The notes under the pieces are model-generated. The model saw only the letters and a program-made list of their open reading frames with translations, did no database searches and was not told where the DNA came from. The position numbers were made by a program, and so were the translations under genes. Positions 54,236 to 63,045 of a stretch of DNA of 64,000 nt are shown in pieces. The DNA lies in NCBI RefSeq assembly GCF_000158815.1, contig NZ_GG657738.1, positions 3,200,080-3,264,079 of the forward strand, given 5' to 3'. Within the stretch, counting starts at the first letter, position 1; every line of letters begins with the position of its first letter. This stretch comes from Micromonospora sp. ATCC 39149. Lineage in GTDB: Bacteria > Actinomycetota > Actinomycetes > Mycobacteriales > Micromonosporaceae.

Positions 54236-55504
54236 TCACCTGTCGCCTCCAGTGTCGGTCGGACGTACCGCATCCACCGCTGCCACGGCGTCCAGGTCCG
54301 CAACAGGCCGGCGGCGGGGCTTCCCTGCCGCGGCGAATGTTTTACGAGCCACCTGGTACTGCTGCAGGGTCGCCTCCGCGATACGGTCCCAGGAGTACGC
54401 CGTCCGCGCGTGGGAACCGGCTCGTTCGCCCAGGGTGCGGGCGCGGTCGGGATCTGCCAGTACCCAACGGATCCATCCGGCCAACGCGATGTGGTCCTCG
54501 GGCGGGGTGAGGATCCCGGTCTCCAGGTGATCGATCTGCTCGGGGATCCCGCCGATCCGCGCCCCGATGACCACCTTGCCGACGGCCTGCGCCTCGCAGA
54601 CTGCGATGGGGCAGGGATCGAACCTACTCGGCACCAACGCTATCTGCGCGTTTGCGTACAGCGTCTCCAGCCGACTCCTGGCCACGTAGCCAAGGAAGGT
54701 GACCCGGTCGCGGACGCCCAGAGACCGTGCGAGACCTTCCAGGTGGGGCCGGGCCGGGCCGTCGCCCGCGACCACGAGATGTACGGGAAGATCACGCAGC
54801 AGGCTCAACGCCGCGATCGACAGGTCACAACCCTTCTGGTGGACCAGTCGTCCCACCTGGAGAAGTTCGACCTGCTGGGCTCGCGGCCCGCCGAGCGACG
54901 ACGTCGAACCGTCCCGGGGGGCGTCGTGGAACTCCGTCCCGTTGGGGATGACCACGAGGTTCTCGACCGCTCGGCCGACGGACGTATGGACCCCCCGCGC
55001 GAGGGACTGGCTGACCGCGATGATGACGGTGCTGCGCTCCAACCCCCACCGCTCGAGCCGTTGTTCGTAGTCGAGCATGACCCGGTCGGAGGAGCCCTCG
55101 TCGAGGTGGGTGCCGCCCGCCGAACGGTCATAGTGTTTCGTCATGACCAGCGGCAGATCCCACAGGTCGGCGACGGCACGTGCCGCCAGGACGGCTCGCG
55201 AGTCATGGCAGTGGACCAGGTCGAAGCTGGCAGGCAGCTTTCCGGCGGCCGCTGCCATGCCCACGTTGCGGTGCAACATGCTCAACGTGGCCGATGCCTC
55301 ACCGGGGAAGGACAGGATCTCCGAGCCGAGCGTCCCGCAGTAGTGGTCGTCATCGTCCCGGACGCCCTCCGGTTTCGAACCCGCCGTGATGACCGTTACC
55401 GAGACGCCCAGCCTGCGCAGAGCCCTGGTGAGGGCTGCGGCATGTACTCCGATGCCGCTGCGGGGCCGGGGAGGGTAGTCACTACTGATCATCAGTACAC
55501 GCAT
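54236..55504 (-). CDS. Family 4 glycosyltransferase
   Basis: 422 aa from ATG 55504; the frame is open 4 codons further. GT-B fold: glycine-rich RPRSGIGVHAAALTRALRRL at the start, VSVTVITAGSKPEG, acceptor-domain DLVHCHDSRAVLAARAV, and donor-domain ELLQVGRLVHQKGCDLSIAA with the E-x7-E motif in PSRFDPCPIAVCEAQAVGKV. It retains sugar stereochemistry using an NDP-sugar. It is the distal gene of a minus-strand block with a dioxygenase, regulator, two exporters and another glycosyltransferase. Confidence 0.92.
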   Translation of the reverse strand: MRVLMISSDYPPRPRSGIGVHAAALTRALRRLGVSVTVITAGSKPEGVRDDDDHYCGTLGSEILSFPGEASATLSMLHRNVGMAAAAGKLPASFDLVHCHDSRAVLAARAVADLWDLPLVMTKHYDRSAGGTHLDEGSSDRVMLDYEQRLERWGLERSTVIIAVSQSLARGVHTSVGRAVENLVVIPNGTEFHDAPRDGSTSSLGGPRAQQVELLQVGRLVHQKGCDLSIAALSLLRDLPVHLVVAGDGPARPHLEGLARSLGVRDRVTFLGYVARSRLETLYANAQIALVPSRFDPCPIAVCEAQAVGKVVIGARIGGIPEQIDHLETGILTPPEDHIALAGWIRWVLADPDRARTLGERAGSHARTAYSWDRIAEATLQQYQVARKTFAAAGKPRRRPVADLDAVAAVDAVRPTDTGGDR

Positions 55505-55549
55505 GCCGCCAACCACCGGGGAAGAGACGAAGGCTCTCGAGGGGCGAAG

Positions 55550-56353
55550 CTAGTAATGACCCAACCTCTGGATGTCGTTCGACCGGGGATCGAGGCGCTT
55601 CCAATCCGTCACGAACGACGGGGCGAAGCCCAGTGCGGTCAAAATCCGTTCGCCCCCAGACGCCTTCTGGAGTGAGCCGTGCAACAGCGCCTCGTTGATC
55701 ACCAGAGCGTCCCCGGCCTTCGCCCGGACGAATTCCAGCGACGGAAAGTTCTCCCTCGTGAGAGCCACCCTCGGGTTACCTGTCTCCGAGACCCACGCAT
55801 TTGGCGAACCCGAGTCACCATCCGGAAACCAGGCGAAGTTGGCCTTGTGTGATCCTTGCAGGTAGCAGAAGGGTCCATCGTCGTCTCTCAGGACGTCACT
55901 CAGATAGATCAGAACCTTGACGAACATGCAGTAGAGTTTCCCGTCATGAAACGTGTGCATGTAGCTCATGTTTCGTCGGGCGACCCGGTCACCCCCGTAA
56001 CGTAGAACCTCGCCACTGCCGTTGTGGAGGTAGAAGACGCTCTGCCGGGTGCGCCTCAGCGCATAGCTCTCGATAAGCCGGTAGGGCTGGTTGATGAGCG
56101 GTTCGACCAGCGCTCGCACTGCCTCATCGGCCGCCAGCTCGGCGAAGTGGGCGCTGTTCCCCACCAGGTCTTCGACCTTCTCCTTCTCACCGTCGCCGAG
56201 TGCTTCCGTCGACGACAGACGCCGCACTTCGTCACGGCACACCTCGACGGCATCAGGGGAGAGGAACCCAGGTATCCGTAACAGCCCCATAGTGTCGAAC
56301 AGGTACAGTTCGCGAGTGGACATGGTCTGCATCTGCGACGGAGGGATGAGCAT
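55550..56353 (-). CDS. Phytanoyl-CoA dioxygenase-like protein
   Basis: 267 aa from ATG 56353, chosen because AGGAGG lies 5 nt upstream; the frame is open 53 codons more. Family features: LYLFDTMGLLRIPGFLSPDA, the metal-binding region RRNMSYMHTFHDGKLYCMFV, LSDVLRDDDGPFCYLQGSHK, the distal His in INEALLHGSLQ and Arg in GERILTALG. I do not see a textbook His-x-Asp, the nearest being HTFHDG, so iron binding should be checked. Fe(II)/2-oxoglutarate hydroxylases of this family tailor natural products. 46 bp upstream of the GT4 gene. Confidence 0.82.
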   Translation of the reverse strand: MLIPPSQMQTMSTRELYLFDTMGLLRIPGFLSPDAVEVCRDEVRRLSSTEALGDGEKEKVEDLVGNSAHFAELAADEAVRALVEPLINQPYRLIESYALRRTRQSVFYLHNGSGEVLRYGGDRVARRNMSYMHTFHDGKLYCMFVKVLIYLSDVLRDDDGPFCYLQGSHKANFAWFPDGDSGSPNAWVSETGNPRVALTRENFPSLEFVRAKAGDALVINEALLHGSLQKASGGERILTALGFAPSFVTDWKRLDPRSNDIQRLGHY

Positions 56354-56554
56354 AGGGCCTCCTGAGGTCATGACCTCGGTACGGTCACCCGGCATATTCG
56401 CCGCGCCGCTGGACAAGGGCCTCGTGGAACTTTCGGCATGGCCCGGCGACTCCGAACCAGCTCCGAGCGTAGGCATGGGGGGAACTCCGAACGGCAATAC
56501 TGGCAGGTTCATGCCAGCCCGCCAGTCTGCGCAGCTCGGCGTGGACGCAAAAGG

Positions 56555-57385
56555 CTAACCGGAGAAATCTCCGGGCACTGTCGCGCCCTCGTTCGGTCCA
56601 CCGTCTCGACGCGTCCGGCCGAAGAGGAGGCCCTGAACAGCCGCCTGATATCCCGCCTGGAAGCGGCTTTGCGCGCCAAGACGGGTCATCCACCGCGCCA
56701 CGCTCCGGCGATAGGTGCGCAGGGACATGCCGATCCTGCGCGCGGCGGCCTCGTCCTTGAAACCACTTACGAGCTGGTGCAACACCTCCCGGCTCAGCAA
56801 CTCGGTCGACTCATCGTCCGGGAACTCGGTGGGCAGGGCCAAGGCATGCGCGTGCATCGACCGAAGCATGAGCCCCAGGAAGGGAAGTTCCCGGCCGGCG
56901 AGGCCGCCACTGTCATACCCGCGTTGGTTCAGGGCGGACATCAGCAGTTTTCCATCCACCACACTGAGCCGCGGCAACGATTCCGGAGTCGTGAAGACGG
57001 ACGCGCCGGAACGAATGAGCCGCCGGACCTCCCCGTCGATGGTCATCTCACCAACCCGGCACTCGGCACTGACGTATGCCCTGACCCGAATCCCCGCCCG
57101 AGCCAGACGGCACCCGGCCCGAACATCCAGCGCCGGCCCCGTTCGCTTCCACTCGACGGGCAACGCCAGCAGAAGCTCGTGCCTACTGCCGGCAATGGCC
57201 CGGTAGACGACCTCGGGACCAACCATCCTCATTCCCAGCGAACCAATGACGTCGCCGAACACGGACCGCCCACCAGACGGCGAAGGAAAAAAATCGGCAG
57301 ACCCACCATCGTCACGACGGCGACCTCTCGGAAGTGCGGAATCATTGATCAGATTACCGTCAGTGCGCACTTCTCCTCTTTTCAT
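56555..57385 (-). CDS. LuxR-type HTH regulator with PLD-like/TrmB-like N-terminus
   Basis: 276 aa from ATG 57385. The N-terminal two thirds (MRMVGPEVVYRAIAGSRHEL, AGIRVRAYVSAECRVGEMTI, SGASVFTTPESLPRLSVVDG) resembles the phospholipase-D-like sensor half of TrmB/LuxR-type regulators. The C-terminus has LSREVLHQLVSGFKDEAAAR and RIGMSLRTYRRSVARWMTRL, a LuxR-like HTH (LRTYRRSVARWM recognition region), ending GAQSRFQAGYQAA. It is the only regulator in the block, with a dyad 55 bp upstream (57441-57458). Confidence 0.82.
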   Translation of the reverse strand: MKRGEVRTDGNLINDSALPRGRRRDDGGSADFFPSPSGGRSVFGDVIGSLGMRMVGPEVVYRAIAGSRHELLLALPVEWKRTGPALDVRAGCRLARAGIRVRAYVSAECRVGEMTIDGEVRRLIRSGASVFTTPESLPRLSVVDGKLLMSALNQRGYDSGGLAGRELPFLGLMLRSMHAHALALPTEFPDDESTELLSREVLHQLVSGFKDEAAARRIGMSLRTYRRSVARWMTRLGAQSRFQAGYQAAVQGLLFGRTRRDGGPNEGATVPGDFSG

Positions 57386-57830
57386 CCATGCCGCGACTCA
57401 TCATGGACCCCACTGCGACCCCGACAACAGCGCTCAACGCGCCGAGTCGTGACTCGGCTTCATCGCCCATCACCGGCACTCAGCCAGCAGCAAGCGCTCT
57501 CCCCGGCCACCCGCATAGCGGAGATACCTTTATACACAGTGACGAACACCGATCTTTTCATACACCTGCGCAGGATGTCCATAGTCTTTACCGGACGGTC
57601 ATTCCAAAGCTGGATGGATGCCAGTGGACGTCACGGTATGTGAGTTCGGAAGGCGTCTGCGGCCCACACGGGCGTCTCCGGCGACTACGGTGCTACGCGG
57701 GGTGGCGACGAGGGCGGGCTCGGTGCCGGTGCGGGCCTGGCGGAGTTCTCACGGAACGTGACACCCCGAACGCGGTGGACGAGCTTCCGATGTGGCAACC
57801 TCACCGGCCCCTTACCCGGCAAGCTCGGGC
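57386..57830 (-). other. 445-bp gap in the exporter block, with small ORFs
   Basis: Between the exporter stop (57831) and the regulator start there is no established gene. On the minus strand a 40-codon frame runs 57582-57460 (MDILRRCMKRSVFVTVYKGI, ending in ACCWLSAGDGR) with weak SD GGTAAAG. Another small frame reads VTFRENSARPAPAPSPPSSP. Either could be a peptide or noise. A perfect dyad lies at 57441-57458. Confidence 0.4.
57441..57458. promoter_or_regulatory. Candidate operator dyad upstream of the LuxR-type gene
   Basis: GCCGAGTCGTGACTCGGC is an 18-bp dyad (8-bp arms, GT centre) about 55 bp upstream of the regulator start. Its size and place suit a dimer-binding operator, possibly autoregulatory. 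A short RNA hairpin is the alternative. Confidence 0.45.
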
Positions 57831-59609
57831 CTACCCATAGGCCTCCGCCTGGAGGCGGTAGAGGCTCGCGTACTCGCCCCCGGCCGCCAACAGCTCCGGA
57901 TGCGTGCCCTGCTCGATGATCCTGCCGCCGGAGACGACGACGATGCGGTCGGCCAGGTGAACCGTCGAGAAGCGGTGGGACACGAGCACCGTGATCGCCC
58001 CATCACCGCCGTACTCACGAGCCTGCCTGGTGAAAAGTTCGAACAAGTCGTGCTCGGACTGCGCATCGAGGGCTGCGGTCGGCTCGTCCAGGACGAGGAG
58101 CAACGGGCTCGTGCGCATCAGCCCTCGTGCGACGGCGAGTCGCTGCCACTGCCCGTGCGACAGCTCGATTCCTCCAAAGAGCCTGCCGAGGAGGGTCTCG
58201 ATGCCCTCGGGAAGTTCCTGGACGAACTGCGCGGCCGCGGCACGACGCAGGGCACCGTTGACCGCGACGACGTCCCCGATCTTTCGCAGGTCGCCCGCGC
58301 CGACCGATTCCCGAACCGGGACCTGGAGCTTCAGGAAGTCCTGGAGCGTACCGGTGCTCGCCGCCGCCCATCCGGACGCGTCCAATCGCGTGAGGTCGAC
58401 CCCGTCGACGGTGATGGTGCCTCCGGTCGGACGACGCGCCCCCATGAGAAGCTTGATGAGGGTGCTCTTGCCCGCCCCGTTTTCACCCACGACAGCAATC
58501 GAACAACCTGCGGGAATGACGAGGTCCACCTTGTCCAGTACGCACTCCTCGGTGCCGGGATAGGCGAAGGAGACCCGATCCAGGACGATTCCCTGGGTCA
58601 ACCGCGTTGGCGGCGGCAGTACCCCCGTACGGGACGCCGACGCATATCTCGTGAGCCAGAAATGATGTTCGGCGATCCGTCCACCGGCAGCGACCTGAGT
58701 GATCGCATCGACTACCGCCTGCTGCTGGGTACGCAGTTGACCGGCGAGAGAGATGAGCAGGACGGCACCACCCGCGGTGGTCTGCCCAGCCGCCATCAGG
58801 TGCCCGACGAGGATTAGGGTGAAGGCCAGGGCTCCGTAGTAGAGCGCCCAGCCGGCTGCCTCCATGCCCAGGCCGCGGAGCCGCGCCGACCCCTCTTCGC
58901 GGGCAGCGCTCGTCCACAACTGCTGCGCGAGCCGGTTCAGCCTCGCGGCGTTCCCGCTGATCCGCACTTCCTTCGCAGGGCCGGGTCGCAGGCACAGCTC
59001 ATGCAGCGCGGCCTCTTGCCGCAGCGGCTCCGCAGTCGCGTCGATCGCCTGCTGCTGGATCTTCCGGGCCCGGTTGGTCAGGACGAGAATCGGCAGAGCG
59101 CATGGCGCCAGAATGGTGAGCAGCGGGTGGAGATCCGCCAGCAGCCAGACGCTCAGGCAAAGTCCGACGCCGGCGGACACCGCATAGGCTGCAGCCCAGC
59201 CGGTGGTGGTCAGGGCAACCGTTCCACGCCGCAGCATGGTGATCTGGTTCAGAAACTCGGCGCGCTCCAGGTGCTCGATCGTCGGAATCCGTGCCGCTGT
59301 CTCCGTGATCTCCTGCTCTATGGCCATCTGGACTCGGTTGACGAGATCGTTACGAAAGTTGAGTGCCAGCCGCTGGCCCACGACCTGCATGACGTAGGCA
59401 AGAATGCCCACCACGACTGCCTCGACGAGCCCGACGAGCATACGGGTGCCCGCCGCATCGACCAGCCACCGTTGGGCGCTCGCAGTGGCGGCGACGAGGC
59501 CGGCTTGGAGAAGGACGAGAACCCCGACGAAGCAGGTCACCCGGGAATCCGCGCGGTAGCTGAGCCGCAGGGTGTAGAGCGCCATCCGCAGGCTTGCCGG
59601 CACGGTCAC
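57831..59609 (-). CDS. ABC exporter half-transporter (membrane + ATPase), second of pair
   Basis: 592 aa from GTG/ATG 59609, overlapping the first exporter stop by 4 bp. About six membrane helices in residues 1-310 are followed by an ATPase domain: Walker A AVVGENGAGKSTLIKLLMGA, Q-loop region, signature ELSHGQWQRLAVARGL, Walker B LLLVLDEPTAALD and switch LVSHRFST. The signature has His instead of the second Gly (LSHGQ), seen in some peptide and lantibiotic exporters. With the neighbour it probably forms a heterodimeric exporter of the pathway product. No C39 peptidase domain. Confidence 0.92.
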   Translation of the reverse strand: MTVPASLRMALYTLRLSYRADSRVTCFVGVLVLLQAGLVAATASAQRWLVDAAGTRMLVGLVEAVVVGILAYVMQVVGQRLALNFRNDLVNRVQMAIEQEITETAARIPTIEHLERAEFLNQITMLRRGTVALTTTGWAAAYAVSAGVGLCLSVWLLADLHPLLTILAPCALPILVLTNRARKIQQQAIDATAEPLRQEAALHELCLRPGPAKEVRISGNAARLNRLAQQLWTSAAREEGSARLRGLGMEAAGWALYYGALAFTLILVGHLMAAGQTTAGGAVLLISLAGQLRTQQQAVVDAITQVAAGGRIAEHHFWLTRYASASRTGVLPPPTRLTQGIVLDRVSFAYPGTEECVLDKVDLVIPAGCSIAVVGENGAGKSTLIKLLMGARRPTGGTITVDGVDLTRLDASGWAAASTGTLQDFLKLQVPVRESVGAGDLRKIGDVVAVNGALRRAAAAQFVQELPEGIETLLGRLFGGIELSHGQWQRLAVARGLMRTSPLLLVLDEPTAALDAQSEHDLFELFTRQAREYGGDGAITVLVSHRFSTVHLADRIVVVSGGRIIEQGTHPELLAAGGEYASLYRLQAEAYG

Positions 59610-61468
59610 TCCGGGGACTCCCGATGCGGGTGCCGGGCCGTGAACCTCGACGCCTGGAGCGTGAAGAGCCTGGCGTACGTCCCGCCGTCAGCCATCAGGG
59701 AGTCGTGATCACCTTCTTCGGTGATCCTCCCACCATCCAGGAGCACGATTCGGTCGGCTGCCCGGACGGTAGAGAACCGGTGTGAGATCACCACTACCGA
59801 GGCTGCCGGAATCGACCCCAGGATCCGCTGGTGGAACTCCGCTTCTGCCCTAACGTCGAGGTGCGCCGTTGGCTCGTCGAGCAGCACCACCTGTCGCCCC
59901 TTGTCGACCGCGTGGAGCACTCGTACCATCGCGAGCTTCTGCCACTGCCCACCCGAGAGGTCGGTGCCCGAGGTCCCCGTACGCCACAGCAACGTGTCCA
60001 GGCCGCGGGGCCGGCTCGCCAGCAGAGCCGCCGCCCCGGCACGCCGAATCAACTCGTCGAGCTCGGCGTCATCGGTCTCCGCCTCTGGGGCGGCCAGGGC
60101 GATGTTGTCGCGGAGGGTCAGCGGATAGTGGATGAAGTCCTGGAACAACGCGGTGACCCTGCGACGCCACACCTCGGGGTCGAGGTCGCGCAGGTCGACT
60201 CCGTCCACCGTGATTCGTCCCCCCGTCGGCTCGTACAAGCCCGCGAGGAGCTTGATCAGGGTCGTCTTTCCAACCCCGTTCACCCCCACCAGGGCCAGCC
60301 GCTCTCCCGCCCGGATGGTCAGGTTGAGCCCGTTCATGACAGGGCGGGGCTGGCCGGGATACTCGAAGGACACCTCCTCGAACCTGATGGTCGGGATCGT
60401 CGCCGGCGGCGGCTGTAGATTCCGCCGCGGTTCGACCTGCGCGCGCTCAAGGACGGCCAGCGCCCGCATCGGATCCTTGCCGTACTCGATGTCGTGTGCC
60501 TCGGCGCCGAGGGCGGCGATGGCGAAGATGCCCCAGGCAGCGACCAGACATGACGCCAACGCCCCCACGCTGATCTGACCGTCGAAGGCCGCACGGCCAG
60601 GGACCCCGAGCGCCAGACCGGCACAGACCACGGCCAGCACGGCCGCCGTCTTCTGGCTACGGAGAACTCTCCGGCGCAACTTCCAGTAATCGGCCAGCCA
60701 GGCGAGGTGGGCAGCGGCCCGGCGTTCGACCACCCACCCGGCAAGACCGAACAGCCTGATCTCTTTCGCAGCCTCGGGTCCGGCCGCCAGCTCCGCCCAA
60801 TAGTCGACCTTGCGTCGCTCCGGCATCGCCGCGTCCTTGACCGACTCAAGGTGCATCCACTGCCGGACGGCGATCCACCGCGAGGTGACGGAGAGCAGGA
60901 ACAGCACTGCCGCCAGGACCGGGAAGTAGGCGCCGAGCGCCACGGCCATGGCCGCTGCGGAGAGGATCCGGCCGGTCAGCGACAACTGGCCCACGGCCGC
61001 CAGACCAGCGGACCTGTCGCGCCACGCCACGCCTTGGTCCGCGGCGCGCAGCGCCACATCCTGAAAGGCAGGATCCTCCAGATGGGCTATGCCGGGTGGC
61101 CGGGAGGCGATACGTCGAAGCTCGGCGCGCACGGCGCCGTCGACCTGCCTCGCGATCGAGGCCCGCAGGGTTGATCCGGCGATCTCCGCGAACTGCCGGA
61201 CGAGCATCAGGAGGGCAACGGCGACAGCCAGCCGGACGAACTCTCCCGACCTCGAGAGCATGGCGTCGACGAGTCCGCGGGTGGCCGCGACAGTGATCGG
61301 ACCGACCGCCACGACAACGACGAGCGATACGACCAGAGCACCCAGCCACCGTCGATCCGCGTTGCGTAGCAACCCCAGAAGCCTGCGCCGTTCGACGTAC
61401 ACCGCCCGCACACCGGACGGGTTCACATTTTCCCACAACGGCGGCGTGCGAAGGGCGGCGTCGCTCAT
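59606..61468 (-). CDS. ABC exporter half-transporter (membrane + ATPase), first of pair
   Basis: 620 aa from ATG 61468. Membrane domain (WLGALVVSLVVVVAVGPITV, VALLMLVRQFAEIAGSTL and later helices) is followed by ATPase motifs: Walker A LVGVNGVGKTTLIKLLAGLY, signature LSGGQWQKLAMVRVL, Walker B VVLLDEPTAHLD and switch VISHRFST. Canonical LSGGQ contrasts with LSHGQ in its partner, suggesting asymmetric ATP sites in a heterodimer. Its start is 4 bp after the GT8-like gene stop. Confidence 0.93.
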   Translation of the reverse strand: MSDAALRTPPLWENVNPSGVRAVYVERRRLLGLLRNADRRWLGALVVSLVVVVAVGPITVAATRGLVDAMLSRSGEFVRLAVAVALLMLVRQFAEIAGSTLRASIARQVDGAVRAELRRIASRPPGIAHLEDPAFQDVALRAADQGVAWRDRSAGLAAVGQLSLTGRILSAAAMAVALGAYFPVLAAVLFLLSVTSRWIAVRQWMHLESVKDAAMPERRKVDYWAELAAGPEAAKEIRLFGLAGWVVERRAAAHLAWLADYWKLRRRVLRSQKTAAVLAVVCAGLALGVPGRAAFDGQISVGALASCLVAAWGIFAIAALGAEAHDIEYGKDPMRALAVLERAQVEPRRNLQPPPATIPTIRFEEVSFEYPGQPRPVMNGLNLTIRAGERLALVGVNGVGKTTLIKLLAGLYEPTGGRITVDGVDLRDLDPEVWRRRVTALFQDFIHYPLTLRDNIALAAPEAETDDAELDELIRRAGAAALLASRPRGLDTLLWRTGTSGTDLSGGQWQKLAMVRVLHAVDKGRQVVLLDEPTAHLDVRAEAEFHQRILGSIPAASVVVISHRFSTVRAADRIVLLDGGRITEEGDHDSLMADGGTYARLFTLQASRFTARHPHRESPE

Positions 61469-61471
61469 GAA

Positions 61472-62383
61472 TCAACCACGCTGTTCCGCGCCTTCAAGTT
61501 GCTGGAGCGCACGCAGGAACAGATCGGGGTGCCGCCGGATGTTGTCATCGACCTCCGGCGACTCGATGGACGCGAAGTAGTGACACAGGACGCGGTTCTC
61601 CGCAGGCGGCAGCCTGCTCCACGGCCCCGAGCGATAGGGTTCACCGAGTGGCTGGGCCGCATCGCCGAGCCGCCCGCCCAGCACTGAATAGAACATCTGT
61701 GTGACATGGCGAGGGCGAAACAGGATCTCCCGGGGCGTCCGATCCATCATGACCTCCAGGTAGTCGAGGTCGAGAAAGCGACGACGGTGCGCGCAGACGA
61801 AACCGCAGCACATGTGCGGCACGTACGGCACGTCGGGTAACGCCTCGGGAATCCAACGAACACCGCCCGGCAATCGCCCCGACGCGAATTGCTCCTGCGA
61901 GTACATGAAGGCCGGCTGCCGCTCGGTGGCGGCGGCCCACCGCATCACCTCCAGCGGTTCGCCGAAAAAGAGGATGTCGCTGTCCATGCCGATGACCAGT
62001 TCGGCGTCACCGAGCAAGAAGTAGTCGACGAGTTGCAGGATGCGAACATTCCTCCGCCGGACCTCCGCGAGGAGTGGATGGTCCTCGAGCATGACCTGGA
62101 CCATGTCGTCGGCGTCAGGCCGCCGGATGACGCGGACGTCCAGGACCTGTTCTTCCAGCAGCGCCAGGTCAACGTCGGTCAACGAGCCGTCGTCGTGCAC
62201 GACTGCCGCCACCCCGCGCCAGTAGCCAGCGAGTGACTTGATGGCGAACAAATACAATGGAACATGCTTGTGGGAGACCAGGGAGTGGACCTGCACCGGG
62301 GCGGCGCCGTCGAGTTCGGCCGGAGGCGCCTCAAGCATCCGACGGTGCAGTTCGTCAGGCGAGGGATACGGCATCAGCGTCAC
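61472..62383 (-). CDS. GT-A type (GT8-like) glycosyltransferase
   Basis: 303 aa from GTG 62383; ATG 62374 is an alternative. It has the metal-binding DxD in AELVIGMDSDILFFGEPLEV, and SLVSHKHVPLYLFAIKSLAG and VPYVPHMCCGFVCAHRRRFL resemble GT8/capsular-type transferases. The substrate sugar is unknown. Its start overlaps the stop of a 51-codon ORF (GTGA), and the first exporter gene begins 4 bp after its stop, so it is co-expressed with export. Likely to decorate the exported product. Confidence 0.85.
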   Translation of the reverse strand: MTLMPYPSPDELHRRMLEAPPAELDGAAPVQVHSLVSHKHVPLYLFAIKSLAGYWRGVAAVVHDDGSLTDVDLALLEEQVLDVRVIRRPDADDMVQVMLEDHPLLAEVRRRNVRILQLVDYFLLGDAELVIGMDSDILFFGEPLEVMRWAAATERQPAFMYSQEQFASGRLPGGVRWIPEALPDVPYVPHMCCGFVCAHRRRFLDLDYLEVMMDRTPREILFRPRHVTQMFYSVLGGRLGDAAQPLGEPYRSGPWSRLPPAENRVLCHYFASIESPEVDDNIRRHPDLFLRALQQLEGAEQRG

Positions 62384-62498
62384 ATTCGCCGGAGATGGAT
62401 CTGCCGGGACACCCGCTTCCGGTCGCGCTCGGGATCCAACTGGCAGACGGCGCGGCGGACATCGTCGATATCGATAGGGATGCGCTCGTCGCGCCCAT
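62355..62498 (-). CDS. Candidate 47-residue Ser/Thr/Cys-rich peptide (alternative frame)
   Basis: From ATG 62498, with GGAGG 5 nt upstream, to TGA 62355. The peptide is rich in Ser, Thr and Ala, with two Cys at positions 30 and 39 (SWIPSATGSGCPGRSI, SGECDADAVSLA). That is the composition of a precursor for a modified peptide. It overlaps the 51-codon ORF and the first ~9 codons of the glycosyltransferase in another frame, so at most one small frame is probably real. Confidence 0.3.
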   Translation of the reverse strand: MGATSASLSISTMSAAPSASWIPSATGSGCPGRSISGECDADAVSLA

Positions 62499-62535
62499 CA
62501 GGCCTCCATCGACGCAATGTCGCAAACGGTCTCAT
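62380..62535 (-). CDS. 51-residue ORF coupled to the GT8-like gene
   Basis: From ATG 62535 to TGA 62380. The TGA overlaps the GTG of the glycosyltransferase by 4 bp, typical of translational coupling. The sequence (MRPFATLRRWRPDGRDERIP, then IDIDDVRRAVCQLDPERDRK) is charged, Arg-rich and has good GC at third positions. It has no signal or membrane segment. A second frame in the same DNA (62498-62355) has a stronger SD, so which is used is unsettled. Confidence 0.5.
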   Translation of the reverse strand: MRPFATLRRWRPDGRDERIPIDIDDVRRAVCQLDPERDRKRVSRQIHLRRM

Positions 62536-62670
62536 CGTCCGACGACCGTAACGTGAGGACGGCCGCCCGCCCGCTCGTCGGCCACATCCTGCCAACACGG
62601 GCTCAGCCAGCGGAGCCCCGACCGCCGGCATGATCAGCCGACGTCGATGGCGCCCGACCAGAGGCATCTG

Positions 62671-63045
62671 CTACAGGTACGGGCGGGTGATCAGTTCGAT
62701 CGCGTGGCCTGCTGGGTCTTTAAAGTAGACTCCTCGGCCGCCGTGCTCGTGGTTGATCTCGCTAGGGCGACGCATCTGCGGATCGGCCCAGTGCTCCACG
62801 CCGTGGTCGCGCAGTCGCGCGTACGCCCGATCGAAAAGGTCGTCGTCAACCAGAAACGCGTAGTGTTGCATCTGAATCTCCACCGGCGGTTCGGCGAACT
62901 GGAGAAGCACCCCGTCGCTGAGCTGAATGTTGGTGAACAGACCCCAGGACGGCGCTTCTGAAACTTCTAGCAACTCGCGGTAGAACCGGGCCGACTCGTT
63001 GCGATCCTTGGCGGCGACAATAGTGTGGTTGAACCTGACTGCCAT
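62671..63045 (-). CDS. Glyoxalase/VOC-superfamily protein
   Basis: 124 aa from ATG 63045, with GAGG 9 nt upstream. The paired betaalphabeta-beta-beta folds are signalled by VRFNHTIVAAKDRNESARFY and the C-terminal GVYFKDPAGHAIELITRPYL. Likely metal ligands are the His in RFNHTIV, His61 in MQHYAFLVD and Glu117 in AIELITR. VOC enzymes include glyoxalases, bleomycin-type resistance proteins and dioxygenases. Placed just upstream of the glycosyltransferase/exporter block on the same strand. Confidence 0.87.
   Translation of the reverse strand: MAVRFNHTIVAAKDRNESARFYRELLEVSEAPSWGLFTNIQLSDGVLLQFAEPPVEIQMQHYAFLVDDDLFDRAYARLRDHGVEHWADPQMRRPSEINHEHGGRGVYFKDPAGHAIELITRPYL

Noticed and set aside
56438-57643. 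401-codon plus-strand frame
   Set aside because: Antisense to the LuxR-type gene and the dioxygenase 5' end; low-complexity composition and no start signal.
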